In this document: positions 30,640-41,088 of the stretch, piece by piece
Position numbering within the stretch: the first letter of the stretch is position 1
How the letters are laid out: each line of letters begins with the position of its first letter
Assembly: GCF_900102195.1 (NCBI RefSeq)
Contig: NZ_FNBE01000003.1
Span: 124,001-188,000 of the forward strand
Source of the DNA: Pseudonocardia oroxyli
GTDB lineage: Bacteria > Actinomycetota > Actinomycetes > Mycobacteriales > Pseudonocardiaceae
Length of the DNA: 64,000 nt
Direction of reading: 5' to 3'
Made by a program: the position numbers and the translations under genes
The notes under the pieces: generated by a model
Seen by the model: only the letters and a program-made list of their open reading frames with translations
What the model was told of the DNA's origin: nothing
Database searches by the model: none

Positions 30640-31560
30640 GTGCATGCGTTGTCGGTGCGAGGCCTGGTGAAGCGGTTCGGCGCCACCACCGCCGTGGCAG
30701 GCCTCGACCTGACCCTGGACCGGGGTGCCGTGCTCGCCCTGCTCGGGCCCAACGGCGCGGGCAAGACCACCACCGTCGAGATCTGCACCGGCTTCCAGGA
30801 CGCGGACGCGGGCGAGGTCCGGGTGCTGGGCGAGGACCCGTCCGGCGGGCCGGACGGCCTGCGCGCCCGCATCGGCGTGATGCCCCAGGGCGGCGGGGCC
30901 TACCCCGGGGTGAAGGCGGGCGAGATGCTGCGGCTGGTCGCGGCCTGCGCGGCGCATCCGCTGGACCCGGACTGGCTGATCGGCGTGCTCGGCCTCGACT
31001 CCGCCGCGCGCACCCCCTACAAGCGGCTCTCCGGCGGCCAGCAGCAGCGGCTCGCGCTCGCCTGCGCGCTGGTCGGCCGTCCCGAGCTGGTGTTCCTCGA
31101 CGAGCCGACCGCGGGCATGGACCCCCAGGCCCGGCGGCTGGTGTGGGACCTCGTCGCCGCGCTGCGCCGGGACGGGGTGGCGGTGCTGCTCACCACGCAC
31201 CTGATGGAGGAGGCGGAAGCGCTCGCCGACCAGGTCGTGATCGTCGACCACGGCGCGGTCGTCGCCGCGGGCACGCCCGCCGAGCTCACCACCTCCACCG
31301 GCGACGAGCAGGAGCTCCGGTTCCGGGCCCGCACCGGGATGGACGTCACGGCCCTGGCCGCGGCGCTCCCGCCGGGCTACCGGGCGGCGGAGACCGTCGC
31401 GGGCCGCTACGTCGTCCGCGGTCGGATCGACCCCCAGGTGCTCTCCGCGATCACCGGCTGGTGCGCGGGCCAGGGCGCCCTGGCCGACGACGTCCAGGTC
31501 GCCCGGCGCAGCCTCGAGGACGTCTTCCTCGATCTCACCGGGCGGGAGCTGCGCTCATGA
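30640..31560 (+). CDS. ABC-2 type exporter ATPase
   Basis: 306 aa. Walker A GPNGAGKTT (about 36-44), signature LSGGQQQRL, Walker B LVFLDEPTAGMD and TTHLMEE switch are present, followed by a C-terminal accessory domain. GTG start 11 bp after mptB. Corresponds in position to Rv1458c. With the downstream permease it forms an exporter of unknown substrate. Confidence 0.92.
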   Translation: MHALSVRGLVKRFGATTAVAGLDLTLDRGAVLALLGPNGAGKTTTVEICTGFQDADAGEVRVLGEDPSGGPDGLRARIGVMPQGGGAYPGVKAGEMLRLVAACAAHPLDPDWLIGVLGLDSAARTPYKRLSGGQQQRLALACALVGRPELVFLDEPTAGMDPQARRLVWDLVAALRRDGVAVLLTTHLMEEAEALADQVVIVDHGAVVAAGTPAELTTSTGDEQELRFRARTGMDVTALAAALPPGYRAAETVAGRYVVRGRIDPQVLSAITGWCAGQGALADDVQVARRSLEDVFLDLTGRELRS

Positions 31561-32333
31561 CCCCGTTCCCCGCGGGCACGTTCACCCCGGCCCCCGGCCG
31601 CGGCTCCCTCGGCCGGATGCTCCGTGTCCAGGCGGGCACCGAGACCCGGATGGCGCTGCGGCACGGCGAACACGTGCTGCTCACCCTGCTGATCCCGATC
31701 GTGCTGCTCGTCGGCCTGTCGGTGCTGCGGGTGTTCCCGCTGCCGGAGCCGCGGGTGAACTCCGTGGTCCCGTCGATCCTGGCGCTCGCCGTGATGTCCA
31801 CGGCGTTCACCAGCCAGGCCATCGCGCTCGGGTTCGACCGCCGCTACGGCGTGATCCGCAGGCTCGCGGCCACCGCCCTGCCCCGCTGGCTGCTGGTCGC
31901 CGGGCGGCTCGCGGCGATGCTGGCCGTGGTCGCGGTGCAGCTGGTCGTCCTCGGCGTGATCGCGGCGCTGCTGGGCTGGACGCCGACGTTCGGCGGGGTG
32001 CTGTGGGCGCTGGTCACGGTGCTGCTCGGCTGTGCGGCGTTCGGGGCGCTGGGGATCCTGCTGGGCGGCACCCTGCGCGCGGACATCGTGCTGGCGGTGG
32101 CCAACCTCGTCTGGTTCGTGCTGCTGCTCGGCGGCGGGATCGTGATCCCCCTGGCCCAGCTGCCCGCGGGCCTCGCCGCGGTCGCCGCCCTGCTGCCGTC
32201 CGGGGCGTTGGCCGAGGGGCTGCGGGGCTCGCTGGTCGACGGCACCGGCCCCGGGGCGGGCCCCGTGCTGGTGCTGCTCGCCTGGGCCGTCGTGGCCGGT
32301 GGGGTGGCGGTCCGCGCGGTGAAGCTCCGGTAG
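31557..32333 (+). CDS. ABC-2 type exporter permease
   Basis: 258 aa with six hydrophobic segments and the ABC-2 membrane fold. The ATG at 31557 overlaps the ATPase stop (ATGA). Position matches Rv1457c, next to heme A synthase, so a link to respiratory chain or cell-envelope assembly is possible but unproven. Confidence 0.9.
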   Translation: MTPFPAGTFTPAPGRGSLGRMLRVQAGTETRMALRHGEHVLLTLLIPIVLLVGLSVLRVFPLPEPRVNSVVPSILALAVMSTAFTSQAIALGFDRRYGVIRRLAATALPRWLLVAGRLAAMLAVVAVQLVVLGVIAALLGWTPTFGGVLWALVTVLLGCAAFGALGILLGGTLRADIVLAVANLVWFVLLLGGGIVIPLAQLPAGLAAVAALLPSGALAEGLRGSLVDGTGPGAGPVLVLLAWAVVAGGVAVRAVKLR

Positions 32334-32380
32334 GAACCCGGCGGTGTCGCCGGTGGGCTCCTGCTTCTACGATGCGTAGT

Positions 32381-33319
32381 ATGACGCGAATCCCCGCCAC
32401 CTCGCCGCTGTGGATGCGGCGGCTCGCGATCCTGTCGCTGATCGGCCAGGCGGGGATCATGGTGACCGGGGCGGTCGTGCGGGTCACGGGCTCCGGGCTC
32501 GGCTGCCCGACCTGGCCGAACTGCTTCCCCGGCTCGCTCGTCCCGGAGCCGCACCCCGAGATCGCCCCGCTCGTGCAGTGGATCGAGTTCGGCAACCGGC
32601 TGCTGTCGATCTTCCTGGTGATCGTCGCGGGGATCACCTTCCTGGCCGCGCTGAACACCCGGCCCCGCCGGACGCGGTTGACCCTCCTCGCCCTGGCCAT
32701 GCCGCTGGGCGTGGTCGCCCAGGCCGTGATCGGCGGGTTCACCGTGCTCGCCGGGCTGGCCTGGTGGAGCGTCATGCCGCACTTCCTGGCCTCGACGGTG
32801 CTGGTGTGGCTGGCCGTCGAGCTGGTCGACGAGGCGCGTGCGGGCGGGGCCGTGACCCGCGTCGTGCCCCGGCCGGTGCGGACCCTGGGCGCCGTCTCCA
32901 CCGTCGTGCTCGGGGGTCTGCTCGTGGCGGGGACGCTGGTCACCGCGGCGGGCCCGCACGCGGGGGACGCGAACACCCCCCGGCTGGACGTCCCGGTCAC
33001 CCTGCTCGCCCAGCTGCACGCGGACCTGCTGTTCGCCTACCTCGGGCTGGTCGTCGGGCTGGGCTTCGCGCTGTGGGCGGTGCACGCCCCCGCGCGGCTC
33101 AAGCGCCGGTTCGCGCTGCTGGTCGCGATCGTGCTGGCCCAGGGCGCGCTCGGGGGGATCCAGTACGCCCTGGGCGTCCCGGAGCTGCTGGTGGCCCTCC
33201 ACGTCCTCGGCGCGGCCCTGACCACCGCGGCCGCCGCGGGTGTCTGGGCGGCCACCAGCGAGCGCGCCCCGGCCCCGCAGACCACCCCCGTCGAACCCCG
33301 CACCCCCGCCCACGCCTGA
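32381..33319 (+). CDS. ctaA: Heme A synthase CtaA (COX15 family)
   Basis: 312 aa, eight predicted membrane segments. The first extracellular loop has the paired cysteines GLGCPTWPNCFPG. Heme-binding His residues occur in the helices (MPHFLAST, LLAQLHADLLF and ALHVLGAA). It oxidises heme O to heme A for cytochrome aa3 oxidase. ATG at 32381; TACGAT and TAGTAT boxes just upstream could be -10 elements. Confidence 0.93.
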   Translation: MTRIPATSPLWMRRLAILSLIGQAGIMVTGAVVRVTGSGLGCPTWPNCFPGSLVPEPHPEIAPLVQWIEFGNRLLSIFLVIVAGITFLAALNTRPRRTRLTLLALAMPLGVVAQAVIGGFTVLAGLAWWSVMPHFLASTVLVWLAVELVDEARAGGAVTRVVPRPVRTLGAVSTVVLGGLLVAGTLVTAAGPHAGDANTPRLDVPVTLLAQLHADLLFAYLGLVVGLGFALWAVHAPARLKRRFALLVAIVLAQGALGGIQYALGVPELLVALHVLGAALTTAAAAGVWAATSERAPAPQTTPVEPRTPAHA

Positions 33320-33349
33320 GCCGCGGCCCCGCGAGTCCCGGGATCGGGG

Positions 33350-34549
33350 TCAGTCGTGGACGGCGCGGCGGGTCAGGACGGCCGCCACCGCGGCCAGCAG
33401 CGCGACGACGACGCTGAAGACGAGCGTCGTCGGGACCAGGCCGACGATCTGGGTGGCGGCGCCGACCGCGATCACCGGCACCGAGATCGCGATGTAGAGC
33501 ACGAGGAAGAACGTGGCCACCACGGCCCCGCGCACCTCCTGCGGCGCCGCCTCCCCGACCGCGGCGAGGCCCGCGCGGAAGCTCATCCCCTGCCCCAGGC
33601 CCGCCACGACGGCGCCCACGCAGAACACGACGAGCGACGCCACCGCCACACCCGTGCCGATCAGCAGCACCCCGACGGCCAACCCCACGCAGCCGACCGG
33701 CAGCGCCACCCGCGGCGGGACCCGCGCGGAGGAGACCTGGCCGAGCGCCGACGCGCCGAGCATCCCGAACACCGTCGCGCCGACGGCGAGGTGCCCGGAC
33801 ACCCCCATCACCTGCGCCAACACCGCGGGCGAGACCGCCGTGAAGAGACCGAGGACCGCGAAGCCCGCGAACCCGCCGACCGCGGCGGACCCGAACACGC
33901 CGCGCACCTCGGGCGGGATCCCGCCGACGCGCAGGGGCTCGATCCGGAGGCCCCGCGGCCGCACGGTCTCCGGCACCACGGCCAGCGCGGCCGCCGCGAG
34001 GACGACGAGCACGGCGTGCACGACGTAGGTCAGCACCAGCGGCAGCGGCGCGACCTGGGCCAACAGCCCGGCGAGCACCGGGCCCAACCCGAGCCCGAGC
34101 ATGTTGACCACCGCGGCGACGAGGCCGGCGCGGCGCTTCCCCGTGGGCGGGGCGAGGTCGATGATCGTCGCGGTGGCGGTCCCGGTGAAGATCCCCGCGG
34201 ACAGCCCGGAGAGCAGCCGCCCGACGAACAGCGCGGGCTCGACCGGGATCAGGAACACCAGCGAGCTGAGCAGCGCGAAGACCAGGCCTAGCAGCAGCAC
34301 GGGTCGACGCCCGATGCGGTCGGACAGCCCGCCCAGCACCACCAGCGCGGTCCCGACGCCCACCGCGTACGTCGCGAACACCACCGTGACCACGAGACTG
34401 CCGAACCCGAACCGCTGCTCGTAGAGCGGGTAGAGGGGTGTCGGCATCGTGGTGCCGATCATCGTGACGAGGAAGGCGGCGGCGACGGCGGCGGTCGCCA
34501 CCCACGACACCCGTCCCCCGGTCTCCTGCTCGGTACGCACGACGCCCAT
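33350..34549 (-). CDS. MFS transporter (DHA1-like)
   Basis: 399 aa, 12 hydrophobic segments. Motif A (GGLSDRIGRRPVLL, about 73-86) is in the 2-3 loop. It converges with ctaA and diverges from the S9 peptidase gene, so it is probably a single-gene unit. Substrate unknown. ATG at 34549 gives a short hydrophilic N-terminus before helix 1. Confidence 0.88.
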   Translation of the reverse strand: MGVVRTEQETGGRVSWVATAAVAAAFLVTMIGTTMPTPLYPLYEQRFGFGSLVVTVVFATYAVGVGTALVVLGGLSDRIGRRPVLLLGLVFALLSSLVFLIPVEPALFVGRLLSGLSAGIFTGTATATIIDLAPPTGKRRAGLVAAVVNMLGLGLGPVLAGLLAQVAPLPLVLTYVVHAVLVVLAAAALAVVPETVRPRGLRIEPLRVGGIPPEVRGVFGSAAVGGFAGFAVLGLFTAVSPAVLAQVMGVSGHLAVGATVFGMLGASALGQVSSARVPPRVALPVGCVGLAVGVLLIGTGVAVASLVVFCVGAVVAGLGQGMSFRAGLAAVGEAAPQEVRGAVVATFFLVLYIAISVPVIAVGAATQIVGLVPTTLVFSVVVALLAAVAAVLTRRAVHD

Positions 34550-34615
34550 GGTCTCCCGGAACCCGGTTGCGCGGCGAATCCGTCCCCTCCGGACGGAGGG
34601 TGTAGGCATGGTCAC

Positions 34616-36598
34616 GTGCCCGACTTCACCGATCTCCAGTCCTACGTCGAGCTCCCCCGCGTCGCAGGCCTCGCCCTGTCCCCGGACGGTCACCGGCTCG
34701 TCACCACCGCGGCCGCCCTGACGGCCGACCGCACCGCCTGGCGGCCCGCGCTGTGGGAGGTCGACCCCGCCGGTCGCGAGCCCGCCCGGCGGCTCACGCG
34801 CGGCGAGAAGGGCGAGTCGCAGCCGGTCTTCACCCCCGACGGTGACCTGCTGTTCGTGTCCGGCAGACAGGACCCGGACACGAAGGACGCGCCCGAGTCG
34901 TCCTCCCTGTGGGCGCTCCCCCCGCGCGGCGAGGCCCGCAGCGTGGCCACCCGGGCGGGTGGGGTGTCGGCCGTCGCGGTGGCCCGGGACGCGGGGACGG
35001 TGCTGGTCACGAGCCCGACGCTGCCCGCCGCGGTGACCGACGCGGACGACGCCGCGCGCCGCAAGGCCCGCAAGGACGGCGCGGTCACGGCGATCCTGCA
35101 CGAGGGCTACCCGATCCGGTACTGGGACCACGACCTCGGCCCGGACGAGCCCCGCCTGCTGATCCACACCGACGACGGCTGGCGGGACCTCACGCCCGCG
35201 CCCGGCCGGGCCCTCGACGAGGCCGCCGCCACGCTCAGCCCGGACGGCCGCACCGTGCTCACCACGTGGAGCGTGGCATTGCCGCGCGGTGACCGGCGGA
35301 CCGTCGTCGAGGCGATCGACACCGCGACCGGGGACCGCCGCACGCTGCTCGGGGACCCCGACCACGACTACGGGCCGGCGTGGGTCAGCCCGGACGGGGT
35401 CGCCGTCGTCGTGCTGCGGACCCGGCGGACCACCCCCGAGCTGGCCCCGCGGACCGATCTGGTGCTGCTGCCCCTGACCGGCGGGGAGGCACGCCCGGTG
35501 GCGCCGGAGTGGGACCGCCGGCCCGCGGACGTCGCGTGGACGCCGGACTCCCGCGCCCTGGTCGTGGCCGCCGACGACCGGGGCCGGGCCCCGTTGTTCC
35601 GCATCGACCTCGAGTCCGACCGGGTGACCCGGCTGACCGGGGACCACGGGGCCTACTCGAACGCCGTCGTCTCGCCGGACGGGGGCACGGTCTACGCGCT
35701 GCGCAACGCCGTGGACTGCCCGCCCACCCCCGTCCGGCTCGACGCCCAGGCCCCCGACCAGCAGCCGACCCTGCTGCCCGGGCCGGTCGAGCCGCCCGTG
35801 CTCCCCGGCACGCTCACCGAGGTCACCGCGACCGCGGTGGACGGCGCCCCACTGCGGGCGTGGCTCGTCCTCCCCGACCGGCAGGGCCCCGTGCCGCTCC
35901 TGCTGTGGGTGCACGGCGGTCCGCTGGGCAGCTGGAACACCTGGCAGTGGCGCTGGAACCCGTGGCTGATGGCCGCCCGCGGGTACGCGGTCCTGCTCCC
36001 CGACCCGGCGCTGTCCACGGGTTACGGACAGGACTTCGTGCAGCGCGGCTGGGGCGCGTGGGGCGAGGCGCCCTACACCGACCTGATGGCGCTGCAGGAC
36101 GCGGCGGAGGCCCTCCCCGAGATCGACGCCACCCGCACGGCCGCGATGGGCGGCTCCTTCGGCGGCTACATGGCCAACTGGATCGCGGGCCACACGGACC
36201 GCTTCCGGGCGATCGTCACGCACGCGAGCCTGTGGTCGCTCGACCAGTTCGGCCCGACGACGGACCTCTCCTACTACTGGCGCGTGGAGATGAGCCCGGA
36301 GCGGGCCCTGGCCAACAGCCCCGACCGGCACGCCGACGCCATCCGGACGCCGATGCTGGTCGTCCACGGGGACAAGGACTACCGGGTCCCGATCGGCGAG
36401 GCGCTGCGGCTGTGGTGGGACCTGCAGTCACGGGTCGCCGACCCCGAGGCGAACCCGCACCGCTTCCTGTACTTCCCCAGCGAGAACCACTGGATCCTGA
36501 CGCCGCAGCACGCGGCGCTCTGGTACGAGACCGTCCACGCCTTCCTCGCGACCCACGTCCTGGGCGAGGAGTGGCAGGTCCCGGACCTGCTGAGATGA
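34616..36598 (+). CDS. S9 family prolyl oligopeptidase-type serine peptidase
   Basis: 660 aa. N-terminal beta-propeller built of WD/PD40-like repeats (LSPDG, FTPDG, VSPDG blocks) and a C-terminal alpha/beta hydrolase. Catalytic triad: S514 in GGSFGGY, D588 in HGDKDYRVP, H625 in ENHW. No signal peptide, so probably cytosolic breakdown of small peptides or acyl-peptides. GTG start at 34616. Confidence 0.92.
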   Translation: MPDFTDLQSYVELPRVAGLALSPDGHRLVTTAAALTADRTAWRPALWEVDPAGREPARRLTRGEKGESQPVFTPDGDLLFVSGRQDPDTKDAPESSSLWALPPRGEARSVATRAGGVSAVAVARDAGTVLVTSPTLPAAVTDADDAARRKARKDGAVTAILHEGYPIRYWDHDLGPDEPRLLIHTDDGWRDLTPAPGRALDEAAATLSPDGRTVLTTWSVALPRGDRRTVVEAIDTATGDRRTLLGDPDHDYGPAWVSPDGVAVVVLRTRRTTPELAPRTDLVLLPLTGGEARPVAPEWDRRPADVAWTPDSRALVVAADDRGRAPLFRIDLESDRVTRLTGDHGAYSNAVVSPDGGTVYALRNAVDCPPTPVRLDAQAPDQQPTLLPGPVEPPVLPGTLTEVTATAVDGAPLRAWLVLPDRQGPVPLLLWVHGGPLGSWNTWQWRWNPWLMAARGYAVLLPDPALSTGYGQDFVQRGWGAWGEAPYTDLMALQDAAEALPEIDATRTAAMGGSFGGYMANWIAGHTDRFRAIVTHASLWSLDQFGPTTDLSYYWRVEMSPERALANSPDRHADAIRTPMLVVHGDKDYRVPIGEALRLWWDLQSRVADPEANPHRFLYFPSENHWILTPQHAALWYETVHAFLATHVLGEEWQVPDLLR

Positions 36599-36603
36599 CC
36601 CTC

Positions 36604-36643
36604 GTGCGCGGCGATCGTCGCTGGAGCGACCATCGCCGCGCAC
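36604..36643. terminator. Strong hairpin between convergent S9 peptidase and ctaB genes
   Basis: GTGCGCGGCGATCGTCGCT (36604-36622) and its near-perfect complement (36625-36643) leave a 2-base loop. It lies between two stop codons on opposite strands, so it can serve as a two-way terminator. No U-tract is present, as is usual in actinobacteria. Confidence 0.7.
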
Positions 36644-36645
36644 GG

Positions 36646-37584
36646 TCAGAGGACGGTGGGCAGGCCGATGGCCGCGTCGACCGCGATGGCCAGGAAGAGG
36701 CCGCAGAGGTAGATGTTCGACAGGTGGAACAGCCTCATCGGGGAGACGTTCTCGCCCGCCTTCACCCCGGCGTGCAGGCGGTGCGCCATGACGACGAAGT
36801 AGAGGCCGCCCGCCAGCGCGAACCCGACGTAGATCCAGGACGTGACCGGGGCCAGCAGCAGCGTCCAGGCGACCATCACCCAGGCGTAGGCCACGATCCG
36901 CACCGACACCTGCCGCGGGGTGGCGACGACCGGCAGCATCGGGACCTCGGCGGCCGCGTAGTCGTCCTTGTACTTCATGGCCAGCGCCCAGAAGTGCGGC
37001 GGCGTCCAGAAGAAGATCACGCCGAACATGACGAGCGCTGGCCACTCGACCGTGCCGGTGACCGCCGACCAGCCGATGACGACCGGCATGCAGCCCGCGG
37101 CGCCGCCCCAGACGATGTTCTGCGAGGTCCGCCGCTTGAGCAGCAGCGTGTAGACCAGCACGTAGAAGGCGATCGCGGCGACCGACAGGATCGCCGAGAG
37201 CAGGTTGGTGGTCAGCCACAGCCAGGCCGCGGACAACGCGCCGAGGGCCAGGCCGAAGACCAGCGCGTTCCGCGGCGGCACCTCGCCCCTGGCCGTAGGC
37301 CTGCGCGCGGTGCGCTTCATCTTCGCGTCGATGTCCGCGTCCACCACGCAGTTCAGCGCGTGCGCCGACGCCGCGGCCATGGTGCCGCCGACCAGGGTGG
37401 CCAGGATGAGCCAGACGGACGGGATGGCGCGCTCGGCGAGGATCATCGCCGGCACCGTCACGACCAGCAGCTGCTCGATGATGCGGGCCTTGGTGAGCGC
37501 GGCGTACGCCCGAACCGTGTCCACGACGCCGCGTTTCGCCGGAGCGGTCGACGCCGCCCCCCGGTGTGACACGGGTGTGCTCAC
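36646..37584 (-). CDS. ctaB: Heme O synthase (protoheme IX farnesyltransferase) CtaB
   Basis: 312 aa UbiA-family prenyltransferase, about eight or nine membrane segments. First Asp-rich motif in [19 protein letters not shown] (about 90-108). It attaches farnesyl to heme b, giving the substrate of CtaA encoded 3.3 kb away. GTG start at 37584. Confidence 0.95.
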   Translation of the reverse strand: MSTPVSHRGAASTAPAKRGVVDTVRAYAALTKARIIEQLLVVTVPAMILAERAIPSVWLILATLVGGTMAAASAHALNCVVDADIDAKMKRTARRPTARGEVPPRNALVFGLALGALSAAWLWLTTNLLSAILSVAAIAFYVLVYTLLLKRRTSQNIVWGGAAGCMPVVIGWSAVTGTVEWPALVMFGVIFFWTPPHFWALAMKYKDDYAAAEVPMLPVVATPRQVSVRIVAYAWVMVAWTLLLAPVTSWIYVGFALAGGLYFVVMAHRLHAGVKAGENVSPMRLFHLSNIYLCGLFLAIAVDAAIGLPTVL

Positions 37585-37833
37585 CAGCTGCTACCTCGCT
37601 CGACCGTAAGTGGTGGGACTGCGGAAGCGTACTTCTACAGCGCGTCGATGCTAGCTCGTGGAGTGGCGGAGGGGGTCGCGGGGTAGCCGGTTCGTGAGGA
37701 CTACGTGTCCGAACTCCCCGAACCGGGCGTCGGGCGTCCGCTTCGGACTAGAGTCCGGGGTCGAGTCGGACGGGCCCCCGCGGTCCTCCCTGAACCGTCA
37801 CACCCCCATCGATGCAGACAGGAGCTCCGCACC
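37585..37833. promoter_or_regulatory. Divergent promoter region ctaB / tkt
   Basis: 249 bp between divergent starts. Contains TAGAGT at 37749-37754 as a possible -10 for tkt, and a GGAG ribosome site before the tkt GTG. No convincing small gene or operator palindrome was found. Confidence 0.5.
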
Positions 37834-39924
37834 GTGTCTTCTACCGAGCCCGACTTCGCCGCCCTCACCCGGGCCGAGGTGCCGCCGGACTGGACCGAGC
37901 TGGACAAGCGGGCCGTCGACACCGTCCGGGTCCTGGCTGCGGACGCGGTGCAGCACTGCGGCAGCGGCCACCCGGGCACCGCGATGAGCCTGGCGCCGCT
38001 GGCCTACACGCTGTTCCAGCGCGTCATGCGGCACGACCCGGCGAACCCGGACTGGCCGGGCCGCGACCGGTTCGTCCTCTCGGCGGGCCACTCCAGCCTC
38101 ACCCTCTACATCCAGCTGTTCCTGGCGGGCTACGGCCTGGAGATCGAGGACCTCAAGCAGCTGCGGAGGTGGGGCTCGAAGACCCCGGGGCACCCGGAGT
38201 GGCGCCACACCGACGGTGTGGAGATCACCACCGGCCCGCTGGGCCAGGGCCTCGCCTCCGCGGTCGGCATGGCGATGGCGGCCCGCCGCGAGCGCGGCCT
38301 GTTCGACCCGGACGCCCCCGAGGGTTCCTCGCCCTTCGACCACCAGATCTACGTCATCGCCTCGGACGGCGACATCGAGGAGGGGGTGACCAGCGAGGCG
38401 TCGTCGCTCGCGGGCCGCCAGGAGCTCGGCAACCTCACGGTGATCTACGACGACAACAAGATCTCCATCGAGGACGACACCGCGATCGCGCTGTCCGAGG
38501 ACACCGCGAAGCGCTACGAGGCCTACGGCTGGCACGTCCAGGTCGTCGAGGGCGGGGAGAACGTCACCGGCATCCTCGCCGCGCTCGAGGCGGCGCGGGA
38601 CGAGAAGGACCGGCCGTCCTTCATCCTGCTCCGCACCATCATCGGCTTCCCGGCGCCGACCAAGATGAACACCGGCAAGGCGCACGGCGCGGCGCTGGGC
38701 GCCGAGGAGGTCGCCGAGACCAAGAAGGTCCTCGGGTTCGACCCGGACAAGGACTTCGTGGTCGAGGACGAGGTGCTGGCCCACACCCGGGACGTCGGCG
38801 AGCGGCTGGGCGGGAAGAAGGACGCCTGGCAGAAGTCGTTCGACGACTGGGTGATGCGGGAGCCCGAGCGCAAGCAGCTCTGGGACCGCCTGCTGGCCAA
38901 CGCCCTGCCCGAGGGCTGGACCGACGCGCTGCCGCAGTGGCCCGTCGACCCGAAGGGCCTCGCCACCCGCAAGGCCTCCGGCGAGGTGCTCAAGGCCCTC
39001 GCGCCGGTGCTGCCGGAGCTGTGGGGCGGCTCGGCCGACCTGGCCGAGAGCAACAACACCACGATGGAGGGCGCGGACAGCTTCGGCCCGAAGTCCGCGG
39101 CCACGAAGATGTGGAACGCGAACCCGTACGGCCGCACGCTGCACTTCGGCGTCCGCGAGCACGCGATGGGCGCGATCCTCAACGGCATCTCGCTGCACGG
39201 CCCGACCCGCCCCTACGGCGGCACGTTCCTGCAGTTCGCGGACTACATGCGCGGGGCCGTGCGGCTCGGCGCGCTGATGAAGTCCGCGGCGGTCTTCGTC
39301 TGGACGCACGACTCCATCGGCCTCGGCGAGGACGGACCCACGCACCAGCCGATCGAGCACCTCGCGGCGCTGCGGGCCATCCCGAACCTGTCGATGCTGC
39401 GCCCGGCGGACGCGAACGAGACCGCCCACGCCTGGCGCGCGACGCTGGAGTGGCAGGAGGGCCCGGTCGGCCTCGCGCTGACCCGGCAGAACGTCCCGAC
39501 CCTGGAGGGCACCTCCTACGAGGGCGTGCAGAAGGGCGGCTACGTCCTGGCGGACGCCACGGACGGCGAGCCGCAGGTCGTGATCATCGCCACCGGGTCG
39601 GAGGTCCAGCTCGCCGTCGAGGCGCGGAAGACCCTCGAGGCGGACGGCGTTCCCACCCGCGTGGTGTCCATGCCGTGCGTCGAGTGGTTCGACCAGCAGG
39701 ACGCCGCGTACCGGGACTCCGTCCTGCCGCCGTCGGTCAAGGCGCGGGTCTCGGTCGAGGCCGGGATCGCGATGCCCTGGTACCGCTTCATCGGAGACGC
39801 GGGCGTGCCCGTGTCCATCGAGCACTACGGCGCCTCCGCGGACGCCGCCACCCTGTTCCGCGAGTTCGGGTTCACGCCGGAGGCCGTCGTCGACGCCGCC
39901 CGCGCGAGCCTCGGCAAGCTCTGA
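37834..39924 (+). CDS. tkt: Transketolase
   Basis: 696 aa. Thiamine pyrophosphate motif [13 protein letters not shown] followed by [12 protein letters not shown] (about residues 180-210), the [12 protein letters not shown] block and the C-terminal pyrimidine-binding region ([14 protein letters not shown]). Moves two-carbon units in the pentose phosphate pathway. GTG start at 37834 follows GGAG and matches the usual N-terminus. First of seven closely spaced genes tkt-tal-pgi-zwf-opcA-pgl-NYN. Confidence 0.96.
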   Translation: MSSTEPDFAALTRAEVPPDWTELDKRAVDTVRVLAADAVQHCGSGHPGTAMSLAPLAYTLFQRVMRHDPANPDWPGRDRFVLSAGHSSLTLYIQLFLAGYGLEIEDLKQLRRWGSKTPGHPEWRHTDGVEITTGPLGQGLASAVGMAMAARRERGLFDPDAPEGSSPFDHQIYVIASDGDIEEGVTSEASSLAGRQELGNLTVIYDDNKISIEDDTAIALSEDTAKRYEAYGWHVQVVEGGENVTGILAALEAARDEKDRPSFILLRTIIGFPAPTKMNTGKAHGAALGAEEVAETKKVLGFDPDKDFVVEDEVLAHTRDVGERLGGKKDAWQKSFDDWVMREPERKQLWDRLLANALPEGWTDALPQWPVDPKGLATRKASGEVLKALAPVLPELWGGSADLAESNNTTMEGADSFGPKSAATKMWNANPYGRTLHFGVREHAMGAILNGISLHGPTRPYGGTFLQFADYMRGAVRLGALMKSAAVFVWTHDSIGLGEDGPTHQPIEHLAALRAIPNLSMLRPADANETAHAWRATLEWQEGPVGLALTRQNVPTLEGTSYEGVQKGGYVLADATDGEPQVVIIATGSEVQLAVEARKTLEADGVPTRVVSMPCVEWFDQQDAAYRDSVLPPSVKARVSVEAGIAMPWYRFIGDAGVPVSIEHYGASADAATLFREFGFTPEAVVDAARASLGKL

Positions 39925-39935
39925 GAGGAGTGCAC

Positions 39936-41060
39936 ATGAGCAGCAACGGCAAGTCGGCCGCCCTGGCCCAGCTGTCGGAGGCGGGCGTCTCGATCTGGCT
40001 CGACGACCTCTCCCGCGAGCGGATCACCTCCGGGAACCTCACGAAGCTGATCGACGAGTGGAGCGTCGTCGGGGTCACCACGAACCCCACGATCTTCGCC
40101 TCCGCCCTGTCGGACGGCGCGGCGTACGACGCGCAGGTCCGGGAGCTGGCGGCCCGCGGCGCGGACGTCGCGGCCACCATCCGCGAGGTCACCGTCGCGG
40201 ACGTGCAGCAGGCGTGTGACGTCTTCTCCGGCGTCTGGGAGAAGACCGGCGGCGTCGACGGCCGGGTCTCCCTGGAGGTCGACCCGACCCTGGCCCGGGA
40301 CACCGAGGCCACCGTCGCGCAGGCGCTGGACCTGTGGAAGGCCGTCGCCCGGCCGAACCTGCTGGTGAAGATCCCGGCCACCGAGGCGGGCCTGCCCGCG
40401 ATCACCCGGGCGCTCGCCGAGGGCGTGTCGGTGAACGTCACGCTGATCTTCTCCGTCGAGCGCTACGAGGCCGTCATGGCCGCGTACCTCGACGGCGTCG
40501 AGCAGGCCGCGGCGAACGGCGTCGCGGTCTCCTCGCTCACCTCGGTCGCGTCGTTCTTCGTGTCCCGCGTGGACTCCGAGATCGACGGGCGGCTGGACGC
40601 CATCGGCACCGACGAGGCGAAGGCGCTCAAGGGCAAGGCGGGCGTCGCGAACTCCCGGCTGGCCTACGACGCGTTCCAGAAGGTCTTCTCCTCCGACCGC
40701 TGGAAGGCCCTCGAGGCGCAGGGCGCCAAGCCGCAGCGGCCGCTGTGGGCCTCGACCGGGGTCAAGAACCCGGACTACCCGGACACCCTCTACGTCACCG
40801 AGCTGGTCGTCGCGGACACCGTGAACACCATGCCGGAGAAGACCATGGCCGCGTTCGCGGACCACGGCGTCGTCGAGGGCGACAAGGTCACCGGCACCGG
40901 GCCCGCCGCGCAGGAGGTGTTCGACTCGCTGGAGCGGGTAGGCATCGACCTGACCGACGTGTTCCTGGTGCTGGAGAACGAGGGCGTCGAGAAGTTCGAG
41001 AAGTCCTGGTCGGAGCTGCAGGAGTCCGTCCAGGGGCAGCTCGACGCCGCAGGCAAGTGA
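39936..41060 (+). CDS. tal: Transaldolase
   Basis: 374 aa, the long actinobacterial type. Schiff-base Lys145 in [11 protein letters not shown]; substrate-binding [11 protein letters not shown] near residues 48-58. Interconverts sedoheptulose 7-phosphate and erythrose 4-phosphate with triose. ATG at 39936 after GAGAGGAG, 11 bp behind tkt. Confidence 0.96.
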   Translation: MSSNGKSAALAQLSEAGVSIWLDDLSRERITSGNLTKLIDEWSVVGVTTNPTIFASALSDGAAYDAQVRELAARGADVAATIREVTVADVQQACDVFSGVWEKTGGVDGRVSLEVDPTLARDTEATVAQALDLWKAVARPNLLVKIPATEAGLPAITRALAEGVSVNVTLIFSVERYEAVMAAYLDGVEQAAANGVAVSSLTSVASFFVSRVDSEIDGRLDAIGTDEAKALKGKAGVANSRLAYDAFQKVFSSDRWKALEAQGAKPQRPLWASTGVKNPDYPDTLYVTELVVADTVNTMPEKTMAAFADHGVVEGDKVTGTGPAAQEVFDSLERVGIDLTDVFLVLENEGVEKFEKSWSELQESVQGQLDAAGK

Positions 41061-41088
41061 CAGCCGACTAGTCGGAGGCGACCCGCAC